Source: Pempheris klunzingeri (taxonomy: Eukaryota > Chordata > Actinopteri > Acropomatiformes > Pempheridae). Taken from it: a stretch of DNA of 64,000 nt. Position 1 is the first letter of the stretch. Each line of letters starts with the position of its first letter. The stretch covers positions 28,645,667 through 28,709,666 of the forward strand of contig NC_092018.1 of NCBI RefSeq assembly GCF_042242105.1. Direction: 5' to 3'. Shown here piece after piece: positions 1-18,968 of the stretch. The position numbers and the translations under genes are program-made. The notes under the pieces are model-generated. The model had not been told where the DNA came from, did no database searches, and worked only from the letters and a program-made list of their open reading frames with translations.

Positions 1-2742
1 AGAATCCTCATAGCCATGTTTGCAACATGATAAATTATGAATACAGCGTCACACTGAGGCAGGGTAGGCCTGGCAATGGCTAAGATTAAACAATGTTGTC
101 GCTGAGCTAGTTTCTCGCAGCACAGTGAAAAATTGTGTTTAAGTTGCAAGGTTATTGGGCCTGTAATAGGGATAGCTGATGAAACATTAATGGGCATGGC
201 AATCTGAGTTTGGTGTGACCAGGATTGTTAAATCGTTGGTAGGGTGAATATGCTGTGTCGACATGAATATCAACTCGGGCATCCAGTCAGCATCAGCACC
301 TTGGAAAATGTTTGGAAGAAAGTGCTGCTCTGAGCCCGCAGGGACTCTACATTGGCCAAAGGTAAGGGATTGGTGGTGGCTATAGCACAGCCTTAAGGCA
401 ACCTCCATTATACATAAGTATGTTTTACCCCAAGGCATGAAAATATGAATGGAGGCCTGATGAAAGATAGATTAAAGTGAAACCAGTAGTTGGACTTTGC
501 ATTGATCTCTAATTCTCATTAACCCATTTTATAAATGTCCTTCTTGGAGGATGGCAAGGGAATTGTTGCCCTGGAATTCAAGTGCAATGCCACGTAGTGT
601 AAATAGGACACATAGCAGGATGTAGAACAATCGGATCAATCATTTCTCTTCAGTTTAGTAATCAACTTATTGAACAACACAAATTGCTGAAAACATCAGT
701 TTTTGCTGATCTCAGTCCAAGGGAGGATACCCCCCCCCCCCGTTAAGCTCTCAGTGTTGTATCCATAACGATCCATGTTGGATCAATCCATCAATGCCCT
801 GCTGCCTTACTGTCACTCTCCCTGCTCCCTCCAGTTCCCGTTTCCATGAACAAGTAGCAAAACCTTGGAGAAAAGTCTGTTGGCCATAACAAGGCGCTCT
901 TTTTCCAGTCATATGTTCTGCAGCAATGAGTCATACACCTGCTACTGAAAGTCTCATAACAATATTAATCTGTGCAAGTGCCCGATTGGACTTAAAGCAA
1001 GTTACTTGTGCCGAGCATTCTTTTCACGTATCCAAGGAGAGTGCATGGCCGTGTTTCTAAAAATGGATGGAGAATGTGTAGGGTGTGCTCTGGGAATTGT
1101 GTATGCGTGCATCCCTGAAGACATGCGGATGCAGATTCATATTGACTATGCTCTCAGGCCCTGAGGAGGAGACACAGGTTTCTAAATTGGTCGTCTCCAC
1201 CCCCATATGAAATTCTATATCGGAGAGATCCTGCTGAGAGGATGACTTAAGATGATCAGGCAGATGACTAGCACGAGTCAGTGCTCTCCCCTGGTCTTTC
1301 CTGTTGTCATCTCACACATGATCCGCTACTATTCAAGCCTGGTGTGTTTGTAGACACTGTTGTGTGTTCACTCGCACAGTTCTGGGCACCGCTTTGCAGT
1401 CCGCCACGTCTGAAAGCATCGTCACGGGGGCTTCATGACATTTTGGGGGAAGAAAAGAAAATGCAGGAAAATATCCGCTGCTCCCCAGAGAAGAATCCAC
1501 CACCTGTCTGAGTCATCTTATATGGGAGGAAAACACGTACAAGATGACTGATGACTGTGCCAGTCTGTGATAGTCACAGATGACGCAGATTAGTTGCATT
1601 TATAACCTCAACAACATAGAGGATGACTGTGTGATGGTCACAGTGATATCATAACTGCAGGAAAACAAGTCTCATGTGGCATTTTGGTCGAGACAGCCCA
1701 TTATGATTAGCCTCAGATCCATTTTTGAAGCAGTTTGAGATATAAAGCCTCTCTGACTGCACAGGAGATGAAACCAAGCTGTACTTTCCTATGTCTGAAG
1801 CATCCAAGCCCATACTGACAGCTCCTCACAAGAAAAGTGTGTATACGATCACTTCAGACTATCTCTTGAATGCTAATTGGATTGTCACCTCAGCAGAGAG
1901 TCCACTTCAGTGATGCAGTAACATCCATCGCCAGCACCAGAAAGCTCCGACTGGTGTGAGTCAGTCATTACCCAGCCCCAGTCTCAATTCCCCCTCCCAT
2001 CTGTCTCTCTCCATCCACCTCTCCAGGACAATCATGTTAGACCAAAGTGGTATTATTCATTCTGGCAAGTGAAGGAGGGCCGAGCCTCGCTGTAGACGAT
2101 ATAGATATTGTGCAGTCAGTGTGATGTCTGGACCGTCAGACTGCTGCTGAAAAGTGTAAAAAGACAAATGCTCCCTGAGGTCTGTGAAGCCACCGTTGGT
2201 AGGATGCAGCTGCAGCAGCGGTCGGGGGAAAAGCCCACACCCAGAGAGTCTATTGATAGCAGCGAATTTGTTGTTATTCTGTGAATCCCGCAGGCAGTGC
2301 AGCAACAGATTAGAGCTCAAAAGGTATGAAGTCTGACGTTACGCAGCATAATACGAGCAGCTGAATGAGGGAGAGAGTGGCGCACCCCTCCCTTTCGCTC
2401 CCTCTTTCACTTTCTCCAAGCTTCTATAGTGCCGGATTTTAATGCTGTGAAAAGCTGAGCACAATTGAAACGTATTGATTTTCCTTTTAGCCTTATCATT
2501 ATCCATTCCATGCTGTATCTCTCTCCAGTACAGAACCTGTACTTCTCTTCATCCTGCCCCATCACAACTGGTGACATTTCAGGCTCCAGAGAGGCTTTTG
2601 CTTCCTCTTGTTGCTCCTTTTCGGAGGCCGCTGGGCTCCTCTGACTGCTGGTGCTTCCCCGTGGGACATACACTGCTGTATCCTCTGGCCTGTGGCTGCT
2701 GCAGGATTGTCTGGCAGAGACTTGAGTCAATTTCACAGGGAC

Positions 2743-2767
2743 ATACACACACACACACACACACACA
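2743..2767. repeat. CA/AC dinucleotide microsatellite
   Basis: About twelve AC units run between acat and gagcag. It explains the VCVC/THTH tracts in the overlapping open frames, which are therefore not genes. Confidence 0.9.
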
Positions 2768-4057
2768 GAGCAGACTTGCCCATGGGCGATCACCTCTGTG
2801 ATGCTGTCTTTGTATCGTCTATACCATGTCACGCTGTGATTAAATCACATTGCTGATGCATCACATGCAAAGGGGCTTTGTGAGAAAACTGTTGGCAACT
2901 CACTGTTTCCCACTGTCATCATTAGCACTGAGCTATGTTCTCAACCATGAGTGCAGAAGACAAATCTCCTGTCATAATGCACTTCACAACCCTCCTTAGA
3001 CTCGTCCTCAGAAACAGCGAATCCCGATGTCACTACACAAAGTGAGGATGAGTTCCTGCAGGTCATACAGAACACCTGACCGCACTACCTTTGCCACCAG
3101 GATCCCTGAAAAAAGAGTAGAAGCGGTTCCACAGCTTCAACCAACTCGCCACGATCAATCAGAAGCGCTGGAGACAAAGACTCTTAGTCATGCTTGTCGA
3201 TACAAACACCTCCTCCTCTTCCTCCTCCTCCTGTGTCTTAGCGTAACTGAGCCACTCCTACTATATGGAGCCATCTGTTTCTTTGATGCATGTCGACTCA
3301 GAATCGGTAGAAATTCAGTTTCACTTACAGCTCTTAAGCACCTGGTCTTCCCCGCTCCCTCAATTCAGAGAGCACATCTAAATCTACGTGACCCACACCC
3401 TCACACCCCTGTTAGAGCCACTGCACCGTATGTCAGCGTAGTTTCGACTCGTGTTTTACAGATCCGTTGTGTTTGTGTTATGCCTTTGCAATGTTTTTCT
3501 GTTTCCGTTTATCGCCTGAATATGTCTGTGGGAAAAAAAATAGATGAAACAGGCTTGGCAGGAGGAGATAGTACTGATTAGGCTGTAAATTTGGCAGCAG
3601 AAAATGTGCTTCCATTGCGATTGGTAGCTGATGTTTTCTCGCTGTTTCAGGCTTGATATGTAAATTCACAGGAAGCAAGTAGATGAAGGGGGGAAAGTGA
3701 TCATTACTTTTCCAGAAACGTTCATTGATATTTGGTCACCAACATGAGGTCCTCATTAGCTACCTTTTGTCTTTAGCCCTACACCACTGTGTGGTAATTA
3801 AACAAAGAGTATCTGGTGTCTTGCCAGTTTAAGGTTAGCACTGTCCTGCCTCACAAATGTCTTTTGGTGATGAGAGAGCAGCCGATGGTGGCTGTTAAGT
3901 CAGTGCTGCATAAGCACGAGATATGGAAACAGAGGATAGCCGGACATGTTACCTGGACATAAGTCAGAAAATGGTGATGAATTTGAAGATTTAAGACAAG
4001 ACTTAGCAAAACCATTCACTCCCACCCAAAATGAAGAGCTCTTAATACAGAGTTGGC

Positions 4058-4095
4058 AGGACGTTAGTTTAAAATCAGGACGTTAGTTTAAAATC
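4058..4095. repeat. 19-bp tandem duplication
   Basis: The unit aggacgttagtttaaaatc occurs twice head to tail, followed by a diverged partial third copy (aggacattaattt). It sits about 70 bp upstream of the acceptor of the first coding exon of rph3a. Confidence 0.85.
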
Positions 4096-4182
4096 AGGAC
4101 ATTAATTTCAGGTCATTTGATTATTTCATGCTAAAATCACCTGTCTGTCTTTCTGTCAATCTGCAGACTGTGATAGTGCAGC

Positions 4183-10204
<6,022 letters not shown>

Positions 10205-12128
10205 CCACTTGCCCCCCTCCCCATACAGCATGAGCTAAATTCATTCATCTCCTAATGCACCCCCCCCCCCCCCCACTTTATTGTTTTATCTATTCTTTTA
10301 CTACCTGGCCATCACACAGGCTTACTCTCCTGATGCAGTATATCTCTTCTTTCCTGTCCTCTTGTTAACAGTTTCTCTGCCTGTGCTGATACTTATTCTG
10401 CCTCTGGGCTGAAATGAAATTAGAGATTTCACCTCATGCAACTAAGACGTGTGTCAACAAGGAGCCGCACAGTGCACAATTGCACTGGCACAGGCCAAGA
10501 CAAGCAATATGTTATGGCATCTGAGGTCAAAACCATCGATGAAAATCATACAAACCTCATCTGAGCTCATGCCTGAAATTCATTAGACCGTCAGGGTATT
10601 ATTTCTTTGATTTCCGGTGTGATTACATAATGCTGTAGTGGAACACTTGAACTGTATAAGCATGCCAAGCCACAGACGTAAGAAAACACGCAGCTGCACC
10701 TTCAAATATTTCAACTGTGCCCACTGTCCTGAACATACTGTATATTTCCATGAAGAAATGTTTACATACTGATACATTGCTCAGGTTAGGATAGACATCG
10801 GATATACAGATGATTCATAAGTCAGTGGACCATGAGCTAGATGAGTCTTTCACCAATTGCTGTTAATTTGTGATTTAAAAAATTATAGCACACATAGTTA
10901 AGAATTAGGAATTTTTATGTATGGTTAGTCGAGTGACTTTAGGTTTAGGTGTGAATGTATTAACTGTGTGATTAGAGGAACTGAGAAGTGAAGAAAACAT
11001 TTTCTTTTCTTAGATATGGTGAGAATTGGCAGGAAAAGGGTCTTTCCTCCTGCTACCTTCACACATGTGAAGCTCGCAGTACTCTGACACCTCAGAGGTT
11101 TTCTACTGTAGTGTTTACACTGAATGCGCACGGCCAGGCCGCTCACAGGTTTCCCCTAACAAAATTTGGCTGCTCTGCTGATGGAGGAGAAAACGGTGGA
11201 ACATGTGGTGTCATAAGAATGTGCAGCTTTACCTGCATGCACTGTGCTCGTGACTCTGGTGTGCCTGGGGCAGTCGTGGCCCGCTTACCCCAACGCACCC
11301 TTTGCACAAAGCAGGGCTCTCTCCCCTGTGCCACACCTCCACCATTCAAGGCTTCAGTGCGTGTTTGTTCACTAATCACAGCAAACCAAGGAAAGCACAC
11401 CTTAAAAAGTGGAATGACCTCAATTTATACCGCTGTTTGCAAGTTATTCCAATGTCAAAACAAAGACGAAAATCAAAAAATCCTATGCATGAAAATGTCT
11501 ATGATATATATACTTTGTAAGAAATTAATGCTATTGTAATTCCATTAATGTTTACACTTCTTCCCCATAACATTCCTGTTAGTACTTTATATACAAGGGG
11601 CCATATTCTGCATGACTATGGTGACTATGGTGTAATCTGAATAAAGTGGTCTGATAGCATCCACAGGATAGACTGATAATCAGCACATCAACAAAAGACT
11701 CTATCGGTAGCAGACGTCGAGATGAATCTCATCCTTTGAATGAGACTTTCTGTGCACACGCTTTCAAATCTCTCCAGTGTCTTGTTTTCTCTTCACAGCC
11801 ACTCTACCCCCCCTCCCCCCTCCCGTGGCAGTGGTTCAAACACCCACCAGTAGCATCACACACACTGTCCTATGTTGTGCTACTTCAGCTACTGTGATCA
11901 CCTGATGAAGATTATCATAAATTATAATCAATAGTTTTTATTTTTTAACAGGCTTTTCTCTCTTAGCTGAGCCCATAGCTGTCTTCTACTTGATTCTGCC
12001 AGTTCAGTGGAATGTTTCCTGGTTTATCTCTGTATCTGTACATAGATAGTGCATGCACTGGAAATATGTATGTTTGCAAATAACTTTGCATGTAAAGATT
12101 TTGCAGAGAGTTTACACAGATCAATAAA
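10205..12128 (+). other. rph3a: Probable rph3a 3' UTR
   Basis: There is no coding resemblance after the stop codon at 10202-10204. Candidate poly(A) signals are aataaa at 11640-11645 and 12123-12128, either of which would give a UTR of about 1.4-1.9 kb. A C homopolymer lies at about 10261-10274 and C/T-rich sequence near 11807-11825. Open frames here, including plus 10988-11539, look spurious. The extent is inferred. Confidence 0.5.
12123..12128 (+). promoter_or_regulatory. Candidate poly(A) signal of rph3a
   Basis: This is a canonical aataaa, the last one before the pla2g3 start region. An alternative aataaa lies at 11640. Confidence 0.45.
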
Positions 12129-12829
12129 ATCTAATGAAAATGGGACAAGCCTCCTGGACTAACTGCTAGTATATAACTGTGATTACATGAACAAATACAG
12201 CAACTGAAAAACAACATAGGATATAGAGGGAAGCATTTGTCCTGATGAATGCTTGGATGTTGTTAGAATGTTGTTAGTGCCACTTTCATCTCTTTATAGG
12301 CGTTATGAATTTGAATCAGATCAAAATCTTGGACCAGAAAACAAATTATTGTGCCACACCTTTGCGTGTTTGTCTCGTCGCACAGGTTTGGACAGCTCTG
12401 CAGCTCCAAAATGGGTCATTTCCTTTAGATTATGGGTTTATAATGGACCCAAGATCAGATATTCGCCACTCTGAGAGCTGTGGATTAAACTTGGAATTTG
12501 TAACATTCATGTTCCTAGAAAACGCTTCTGTAATCCTAGAAAACGCCGGTCTTGCCCACATGCTACAGAAATGTAGTTGTGCCAAAACCTGTCTGAGTCA
12601 GACCACAAACGCACATAAAAACTGAGGAGTGTCAGATTTCCGACGAACTTCCATTTAGGCAGACCAATGGGAAAACCGTTGGAACCCCAGGCATCCACAG
12701 ACGCCCTAAAACCGGCTGCTGCTGCTGCACCACACTGATGCTGCAGCTAATGAGGAATGATTCATCCATTCATTTGAGACTTTCAGCTGCTCTTAAACTG
12801 GACTGATTTTACTCCTAGTTTACTCTGAG
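12129..12829 (+). other. Intergenic region with the presumed pla2g3 promoter and 5' UTR
   Basis: The 700-bp stretch lies between the last rph3a poly(A) candidate and the pla2g3 ATG. No clear TATA box, CpG island or upstream exon is visible. The short open frames at 12253-12474 and 12305-12625 resemble no family I know. Confidence 0.5.
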
Positions 12830-15800
12830 ATGCAAGACAGACGCCTGCTGCAACTTTTTCTCGCTTTATCATCGCTCTTTCTCTCAGAAGCGCGACATGT
12901 GATGGGATCAGGTCGCTCCTGTGTCAGATCGAGTCCAGCCGGCGGCGGACGGACACGCGTCACGTTTCTGCAAGAGGACACAGCCGGCGCGCGCTCCTTG
13001 TACCTGTCCCTGTGGTCCGAAGACAGGAGCCTGGTGGCGTGCGAGATAAACACCAACCCAGTGGACACGGAGAGGTACCGCGCTCTTTGCGACGGGAGCA
13101 GCACCCTGAGCCAACAAATCGCTCGGAGGTTTAACATCAGCGCGCTGGTGGCTCCGGATGCTCCGTGCGCGCACGTCTCCTCTTACGCGCCAGAGCTCTC
13201 CGGGCGCACGTGGAGAGATGGGACCGAAGGGAAAGTGCGGAGGAAACGCGCCTGGATGTTTCCAGGGACGCTGTGGTGCGGCCTTGGAAGCAGAGCTGTT
13301 GGATACGAAGAGTTAGGTAAGCACTTCATTCGTTTTTATTTATCCTGGTTTGCAGACCTGTTTCGGGTAAAAGAGGACATTAGTGGCCAGGGAAGACACA
13401 AAAGGAAGGTTTATTGGGAACAAACATCACAGTGTCACTTCTGCATGATGAACTTTATTGTTTGCTAACATCCAAAGGAAGCCTGGGCTCTCTGAAAGAA
13501 TGTAAAGTTCAGACCTGAGGGGTTTTTTAAGTCCCATGAGCATATTAGACAGACAGTATGTCACTGGTATAAACAGTGATCCAGTGACCTTTTAGAGTGA
13601 CATCATATTGTAGATAAGATTCATAAAGATAACATTTATTGATATTTTATTTATTAAATTGAACTGAACTGAGTTCATTTATACATCTGTTGGAATTTTT
13701 GATGTTGAAAGCATTCAGCAAAAAGCAGGAAATTCAGTTAAATTAAATTGTCATTTTTGGGACGTACTTTAATTTGTGTGGATCTGAAGGGTGCAGCTAC
13801 TCTACAAAATTCAATCTTGTTCTCCTGCACAGGGATGTTTGAGAGTACGGACAGATGCTGCCGTGAGCACGACCACTGCCTGCATATCATCCCGGCTTTC
13901 ACGGTCAATTATGGAGTCTTCAACAGCAAGTTCTTCACCATCTCTCTCTGTGACTGTGACCAAAGGTGAGCTACTGGATACACACCCCGTGCATCTAACA
14001 TAGAGTCGGGTTTTTGATCGCCTGTGTGGAGACCAGCGACTGACACCACCTGACCTGTCCCCTACAATGCTCTGACCAGCATGGATGGTCATGTAAGGAT
14101 AGACCTGCTCCAAGGCTCACTTTATAAGTGCTCTGCTAGTTCATACCCTGCACTTCCTACAAATGAGAGCGTGCTCCTCTCTGGAATGCTTTTATATCAT
14201 TTAGTCACCATGCCAACCAATGTAAACTGATTTAAACAGAGGAACCTGGAGCCATATGATATATTACTAGTAATCAAGGAGCAATAAATAAATCAGTGCA
14301 GTCAGCCCTCTGGATAAACGTTTAATGTCAAGAGTGAACATGATTTTTACAATTTTTGTGTTTCCAGGGCGTTTCTTTCCTCCTCCTGTTATATAAATCC
14401 ACAAAGATGCCTGTTTTTATTTTCACTTCACATCTAGTGCTGACAGGTTCATGTGTAATGTGTTTGTCCTCCAACTCTTGGTGTGTGTAGAAACTGTTGG
14501 GTCTACCCAAACTGTGTAGACAAAATGAGGCAGCATCATTGCTAATTCTGACTGCACTGTTGCCTGACCTCGGCCTCTCACCAGGTTTCGACAGTGTCTT
14601 CTCAGTGTGAACGACACCATTTCCAGCATGGTGGGCTACAGCTTCTTCAGCATCCTGCAGGTTCCCTGCTTTGAGCTCAAACAGAAGAGGCGATGCACTC
14701 AGAAGTTGTGGTCGGGAATGTAAGAGAAACACCGACATTTTTGCTTGAAGCTTTAACTGCACTTTATCAGCCACAGCAGTAAGGTGAACTGATAACACAA
14801 GACATTTGTTCAGTGGAAAGTGCGGGCATGGTTATAAGGGAAGCTAGAGCAGCAGATGTGCCCCTGCTGCTTGTGGTAACATGCCTGACACTCTGCCAAA
14901 GCAAATGATGGGCACCGTGCCACACCTCTGCTCTGTTTCCATAACTTTATCTATCAGGTTACTAACAAGTGGTCTTACAAACACAAAATGATTAAAGGTC
15001 AACCTCTTTTCTAGCATTGATGATATTGCACTGACAAACTGTTCTATAATAACTATAAGTTAAGATTTGTGTGTGAACGATTTCCACTGTGTTACTGAAG
15101 TTATCTTTCAGGAAAAATACAGCTTGAAAAAAGTGCTTGAAATGACAGGCCATACACATGCCAAATAGCACTAATTGTACCTCTTCTTAGTTATAATAAT
15201 AATAATTAAAAAGATGCAAGGAATGTGGTCTGCATATAAGTAGAAAATACATCATACACAGTTTCTTTCAATGCTTGTTTGTAACATTCATGTTTACTCT
15301 CTTTAGGTGCAAATCAGTTAAAAAGGCTCCATATGCCGTCTTCAAAAGCCCCCTTCCTTACAACTCGTCTGATGTTACAAGCAACAACAATTTAACAAGC
15401 GCTGAGGAGAAGCATGTAACCGTAAGCCCCGTGATCGACCCAAACAGAAAGGCACCTAAAAGTGAGCGTAGGTGTAGCTCCAGAGACCCACCCAGAGGAG
15501 ACACCTTTTACCCCAGAAGGAAAAAGGGGAAAGGATGTAAAAGGTACCGGAAACTGTATAAAGTAGCACCCTCCCAAATTACCCCAATGTCAGTGGCACA
15601 CACCCCTACTCCCTCCATGGATAGGGGTCTTTTAAATGCTTCTAAAAGTGGTTCAATTACATCAAAGACAAGAGCAGATGGAAAACAGAGGAGCACCAGG
15701 AAGGGCCTGTCGGCTCACCCCACACAGAGAAGCCAAGTTCACCCACAGTTGACCACAAACTCTTATCCGCAAACAACATCTACAACACGAAGCACCCCGT

Positions 15801-18800
15801 CTCTCAAACAGGAGCCTGCACCTCAGCTACGCTTACCAGCAGCCATCACAGCAGCAACCAAAACCACTAAAAGTCCCAAAAATGCCCCAAAGCAAAGTCT
15901 CGGTGGACTCGGGACGCTTCTGAAAGATGACACTTTTCAGCTTTACTGCAAACGCTGTCTCGATCAAAACACGACATCTCACGTGACAAGTGTCACACAG
16001 CCGACCACTACCTACAGATCACCGATCACAGTGACGAACCTTGAGACACTGCAGCCCATGAAGACACCCAGAACACCCAAACGAGACACTTTGAAGGCAC
16101 TCTGGAGAACAGCTACTTCTGCAACGCCAATCACAACAAATCTAAAGACAGCAGCCTCCAAAGATGAGGATGACAAGCCACAAAAGCAGGTGGATTCCCA
16201 TTCTCGATGCAGTAACTCGACCCAGGAGCCCACGGGTGGATTCCACGGCCCAAACAAACATGCAGAGAGAGGCCTGACAGGTGAGTGCACGCAGCAGCTG
16301 GCACCATCACTTCTGCTGGATCACTCTATAACTAATCTAAATTTAACATGGATCCATTATGCACTTAGTGCCAATAAAATATGAGTCACCTGTCACTGGG
16401 GCTGGTAAGTTTTAAATCAATGATAGAAGTAGAAGAAAAAAATAAAGTACCATAATTAAAACAATCTATTTATAATGATAATTAGTATTCCACAGTGCTG
16501 CTACTATTGAAAGGTGATGATAAGGACTCACATCTTGAGAGCGTCCTCAAAAATTCCACTGGCATTACTGTATCTAAAAAAGTGGCCCAGGGCATCATTC
16601 CTCTGATTCTTCTATTTATCTCTGCCCCCTACAGGTGAGACAGAATTTTCACCACTGACGATGGCTTACAAAGAAAATCTGTGTTTGTGTTGAGCACAAC
16701 AGCTTCAGTTCAGTCATCTAAACTAATACGGTTACGCTGTGATCGTTTGTGATCTGTGATCTCCCGTGTGTACTTTTGCTCCTGCAGACAAGCAGCTCCT
16801 GTGTGGAAGCCTCAAACATCTGGATGAATGTAGATACAAAATCCCTCCTTTGGAGAAGAAGTATGATCTGCAGAACACAGAGTCAAAGACCGCCTACCAC
16901 TGTGATTGCACCAGCCGGTAAAGTATCCACATTTTAAAATTTCTGTCAGTTTCCTCTCCATATTTGTATATTTTGTATATTCACATATGCAACTATGCAA
17001 GTCTGATTGATGAAAAACATTTTTTTCCCTGACTTTACAATCAATCGCATACACGCCAAGGGCCTGTTTCACCAAAGGAGGATAGCTGGAAAACTGCACT
17101 GAATAAAGCTTGAAGCATTTTCTCTTCTTCATACTTCTTTTACCCCGTCCTCATAACTCAGTAATAATAATAATACCTCATTGGACAAGCGTGTGTTCTA
17201 CTTCTGTGTTTACCGCTGTAGAACAGGGCATATTAAACACTTTTGACGGTTTAAACACATCAAAAAAGAAAATTCCAGCTTCACAACTTGTGACTTCTTG
17301 CTTTGTTGTGTGTTTTGGCCACAAAACCAAAGGTCCAGCGTAACATTATTGTCGCCCCTGGAAAGAGCTTTACAACACAGTCCAATGAGGCCAGGGAATC
17401 GACCCACACTAATAGCTATTACCCCAGTAATCCTGACTGTGACTGTGCTTTGCATTCCTGAGCTACTTCAAGGTTCGATCTGCAGGTTGCATTGAGACGA
17501 GGTAACCACGGCAACTTAGAGCAAAATGACAAGTTGCGTGCAGGGTCTAAATGAAGCGCAGGAGGGCTTTTTCTTTTTACTGAAAGAACATTGTGAACGC
17601 TGTTGTTGTAGTGGCGCCATGGGAAGTAGTTGAAAGCTGAGTGTCTGCAGTCTCTACAATGAAAGAGGGAGTGCAGTTTAATAATTAACATGTAGGTATA
17701 TTTAATAAAACCATGACATAAGGCCAAGGTTGTTAAATAACTGAATTTTTTTAATAAGTGAAATTTCATTGTTCCACGAGGCCTTTTTACAGCAGATATT
17801 TTGGCATGTCACAGCAGGAAAAGCTCCAGATTCAGGCACCTGTGTGAACAGTAAAACTAGTTTTGCTGTAATCATTCCTCCTGTTAAAGATCCTTCCCTA
17901 ATGTGGTTTTAATGCAAGTGATGGGGAAGGGAACACTTACTGGCTAGTATGAAGAGGAAGAGTGATCACAGCAAGCACAACCTGTTTCAGTGTTCATACA
18001 GACGCCTGGTAATTGTTTTAAGACAGACTTGAAAAACCGTGAACCCATCCTTTAAACGGAACAAAGCCACCTTTCATGTGATCAGTTACACCTGTCTCTG
18101 CTGCTTGTTTGATGAGTCAAATGCCTGCCGGGAAGAACGTCAGTGAGGGGATGCTTAAACCAAAGCAGCAAGATGGGATTCGTCCATGTTTTTCTGTTCA
18201 GTAACAGGCCGACGTGTCTGCTGTGAAGTAGTTCTGTCGTCTTTGGACTGATAGCAGGTTACAATCCTATTTTTTAACTGTTTGTGATGTGTACATTTGA
18301 TTATGGATTGTGACTGTGTGCATCACTCCTGCGTAGGCTCCAGCAGCACATATACAGTTATTCCTCATTCTTTTCTACAGCATGATATAAGAAAGGAGGA
18401 GGGCCTGCCCCCACAGGCAGCTTTCTCTGTCTTTGTCTGTGCCTCTCTCTGAGTCACTCACTGATGCACATACATCACGCCATTGTCTGTGTGGTTGTAA
18501 ATCACCTCTGCATGTCTCTTTGTCAATTTTACAGCGTGGCTGTTCAGATTGAAAGCCTCAAGCGACCCAGTATTCTCCCCACACTGCTGAGGGATTTCGT
18601 CGCTGAGCGCTGCTTTAAACTGCCAAAGGAGAAAAAATGCCACAGCAGGAAAAGGTTTTAAGCTCTGATACGCTTATTCATGTTAATCTCAGTCAACTTT
18701 CAGTTACAGCAGTGCCAGTCTCCTGTCTAGTGTGTTAACTCAGTTTGGTTATATAACAGATTATTAGGTTGGGTTCTGTTTCTGATACTTTTTATGCCTT

Positions 18801-18968
18801 TTTTCTAGCTGTTCCGGGGGCTTCACTAAAGCCTCTGACCTACTTCAAGCACTTAAGAAGATAGAGGAGAAAGACACTGCTGGGGTGCGAAATTCAGTCA
18901 ATGACAGGAAAAGAGGGATTCCTGTTCGCCTTTATAAGCGATGCCTAAGGCTGGAGAAGAGAAGCTGA
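12830..18968 (+). CDS. pla2g3: Group III secretory phospholipase A2 (7 coding exons)
   Basis: The enzyme hydrolyses the sn-2 ester of phospholipids outside the cell, Ca2+-dependently, with a bee-venom-type fold. Coding exons: 12830-13316, 13833-13965, 14585-14719, 15307-16280, 16788-16917, 18535-18654, 18809-18968. The frame closes at 712 residues against 509 in human PLA2G3. A signal peptide covers about residues 1-20. A dibasic RRKR at 137-140 precedes the catalytic domain, a furin-type site at the place where human PLA2G3 is also cut. The Ca2+ loop is WCGLG, the catalytic block is CCREHDHC at 171-178 with His175, and the CDCD block at 202-205 supplies the paired Asp (203). Exon 4 is an expanded linker. 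Exons 5-7 match the C-terminal domain specific to PLA2G3, with conserved cysteines and a near-terminal LYKRCLRL. All catalytic residues are present, so the enzyme should be active. Confidence 0.93.
15307..16280 (+). other. pla2g3: pla2g3 exon 4: long Thr/Ser/Pro/Lys-rich linker
   Basis: A single 974-bp exon encodes residues 252-577. Its first residues still belong to the group III domain (VKKAPYAVFKSPLPYN). The rest is a basic, Thr/Ser/Pro-rich, low-complexity stretch with isolated cysteines and many potential O-glycosylation sites. It accounts for nearly all the extra length over the human protein. The open frame continues past the exon to 16384, but gtgagt at 16281 and the matching phase of exon 16788-16917 support splicing there. 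Confidence 0.8.
16788..18968 (+). other. pla2g3: pla2g3 exons 5-7: conserved C-terminal domain
   Basis: The exons encode about residues 577-712. Visible pieces shared with human PLA2G3 are the Leu-Asp-Glu-Cys turn (HLDECRYKIPP), HCDCTSR, a CFKL block and the end RLYKRCLRL. The 1.6-kb intron 16918-18534 separates exons 5 and 6 and shows no further exon. The exon 6 donor gtttta is weak. Confidence 0.85.

Larger units (their letters stand above)
1..4166. other. Upstream flank or 5' non-coding region of rph3a, no gene recognised
   Basis: Both strands were read and no exon with family resemblance was found. Open frames here (for example plus 3027-3581 and minus 2407-2832) have low-complexity or composition-driven translations and no splice context. 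The stretch holds a C run near 730, a CA microsatellite near 2743-2767 and a 19-bp tandem duplication at 4058-4095. RPH3A genes usually have non-coding 5' exons, so one could lie here unseen. The 3' end is set by a ctgcag acceptor at 4161-4166. Confidence 0.5.

Noticed and set aside
2407..2832. Minus-strand frame with a CVCVCVCV tract
   Set aside because: It is produced by the CA microsatellite at 2743-2767.
3027..3581. 184-codon open frame upstream of rph3a
   Set aside because: The translation has no domain character, no splice partners and irregular composition; it is a chance frame.
10988..11539. 183-codon open frame in the rph3a 3' region
   Set aside because: It resembles no family, lies between a stop codon and poly(A) signals, and its overlapping frames are equally long.
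16281..16384. Continuation of the pla2g3 exon 4 frame to a stop codon at 16384
   Set aside because: A strong gtgagt donor and a phase-matched exon 5 encoding the conserved C-terminal domain make splicing the better model, although a short readthrough isoform cannot be excluded.
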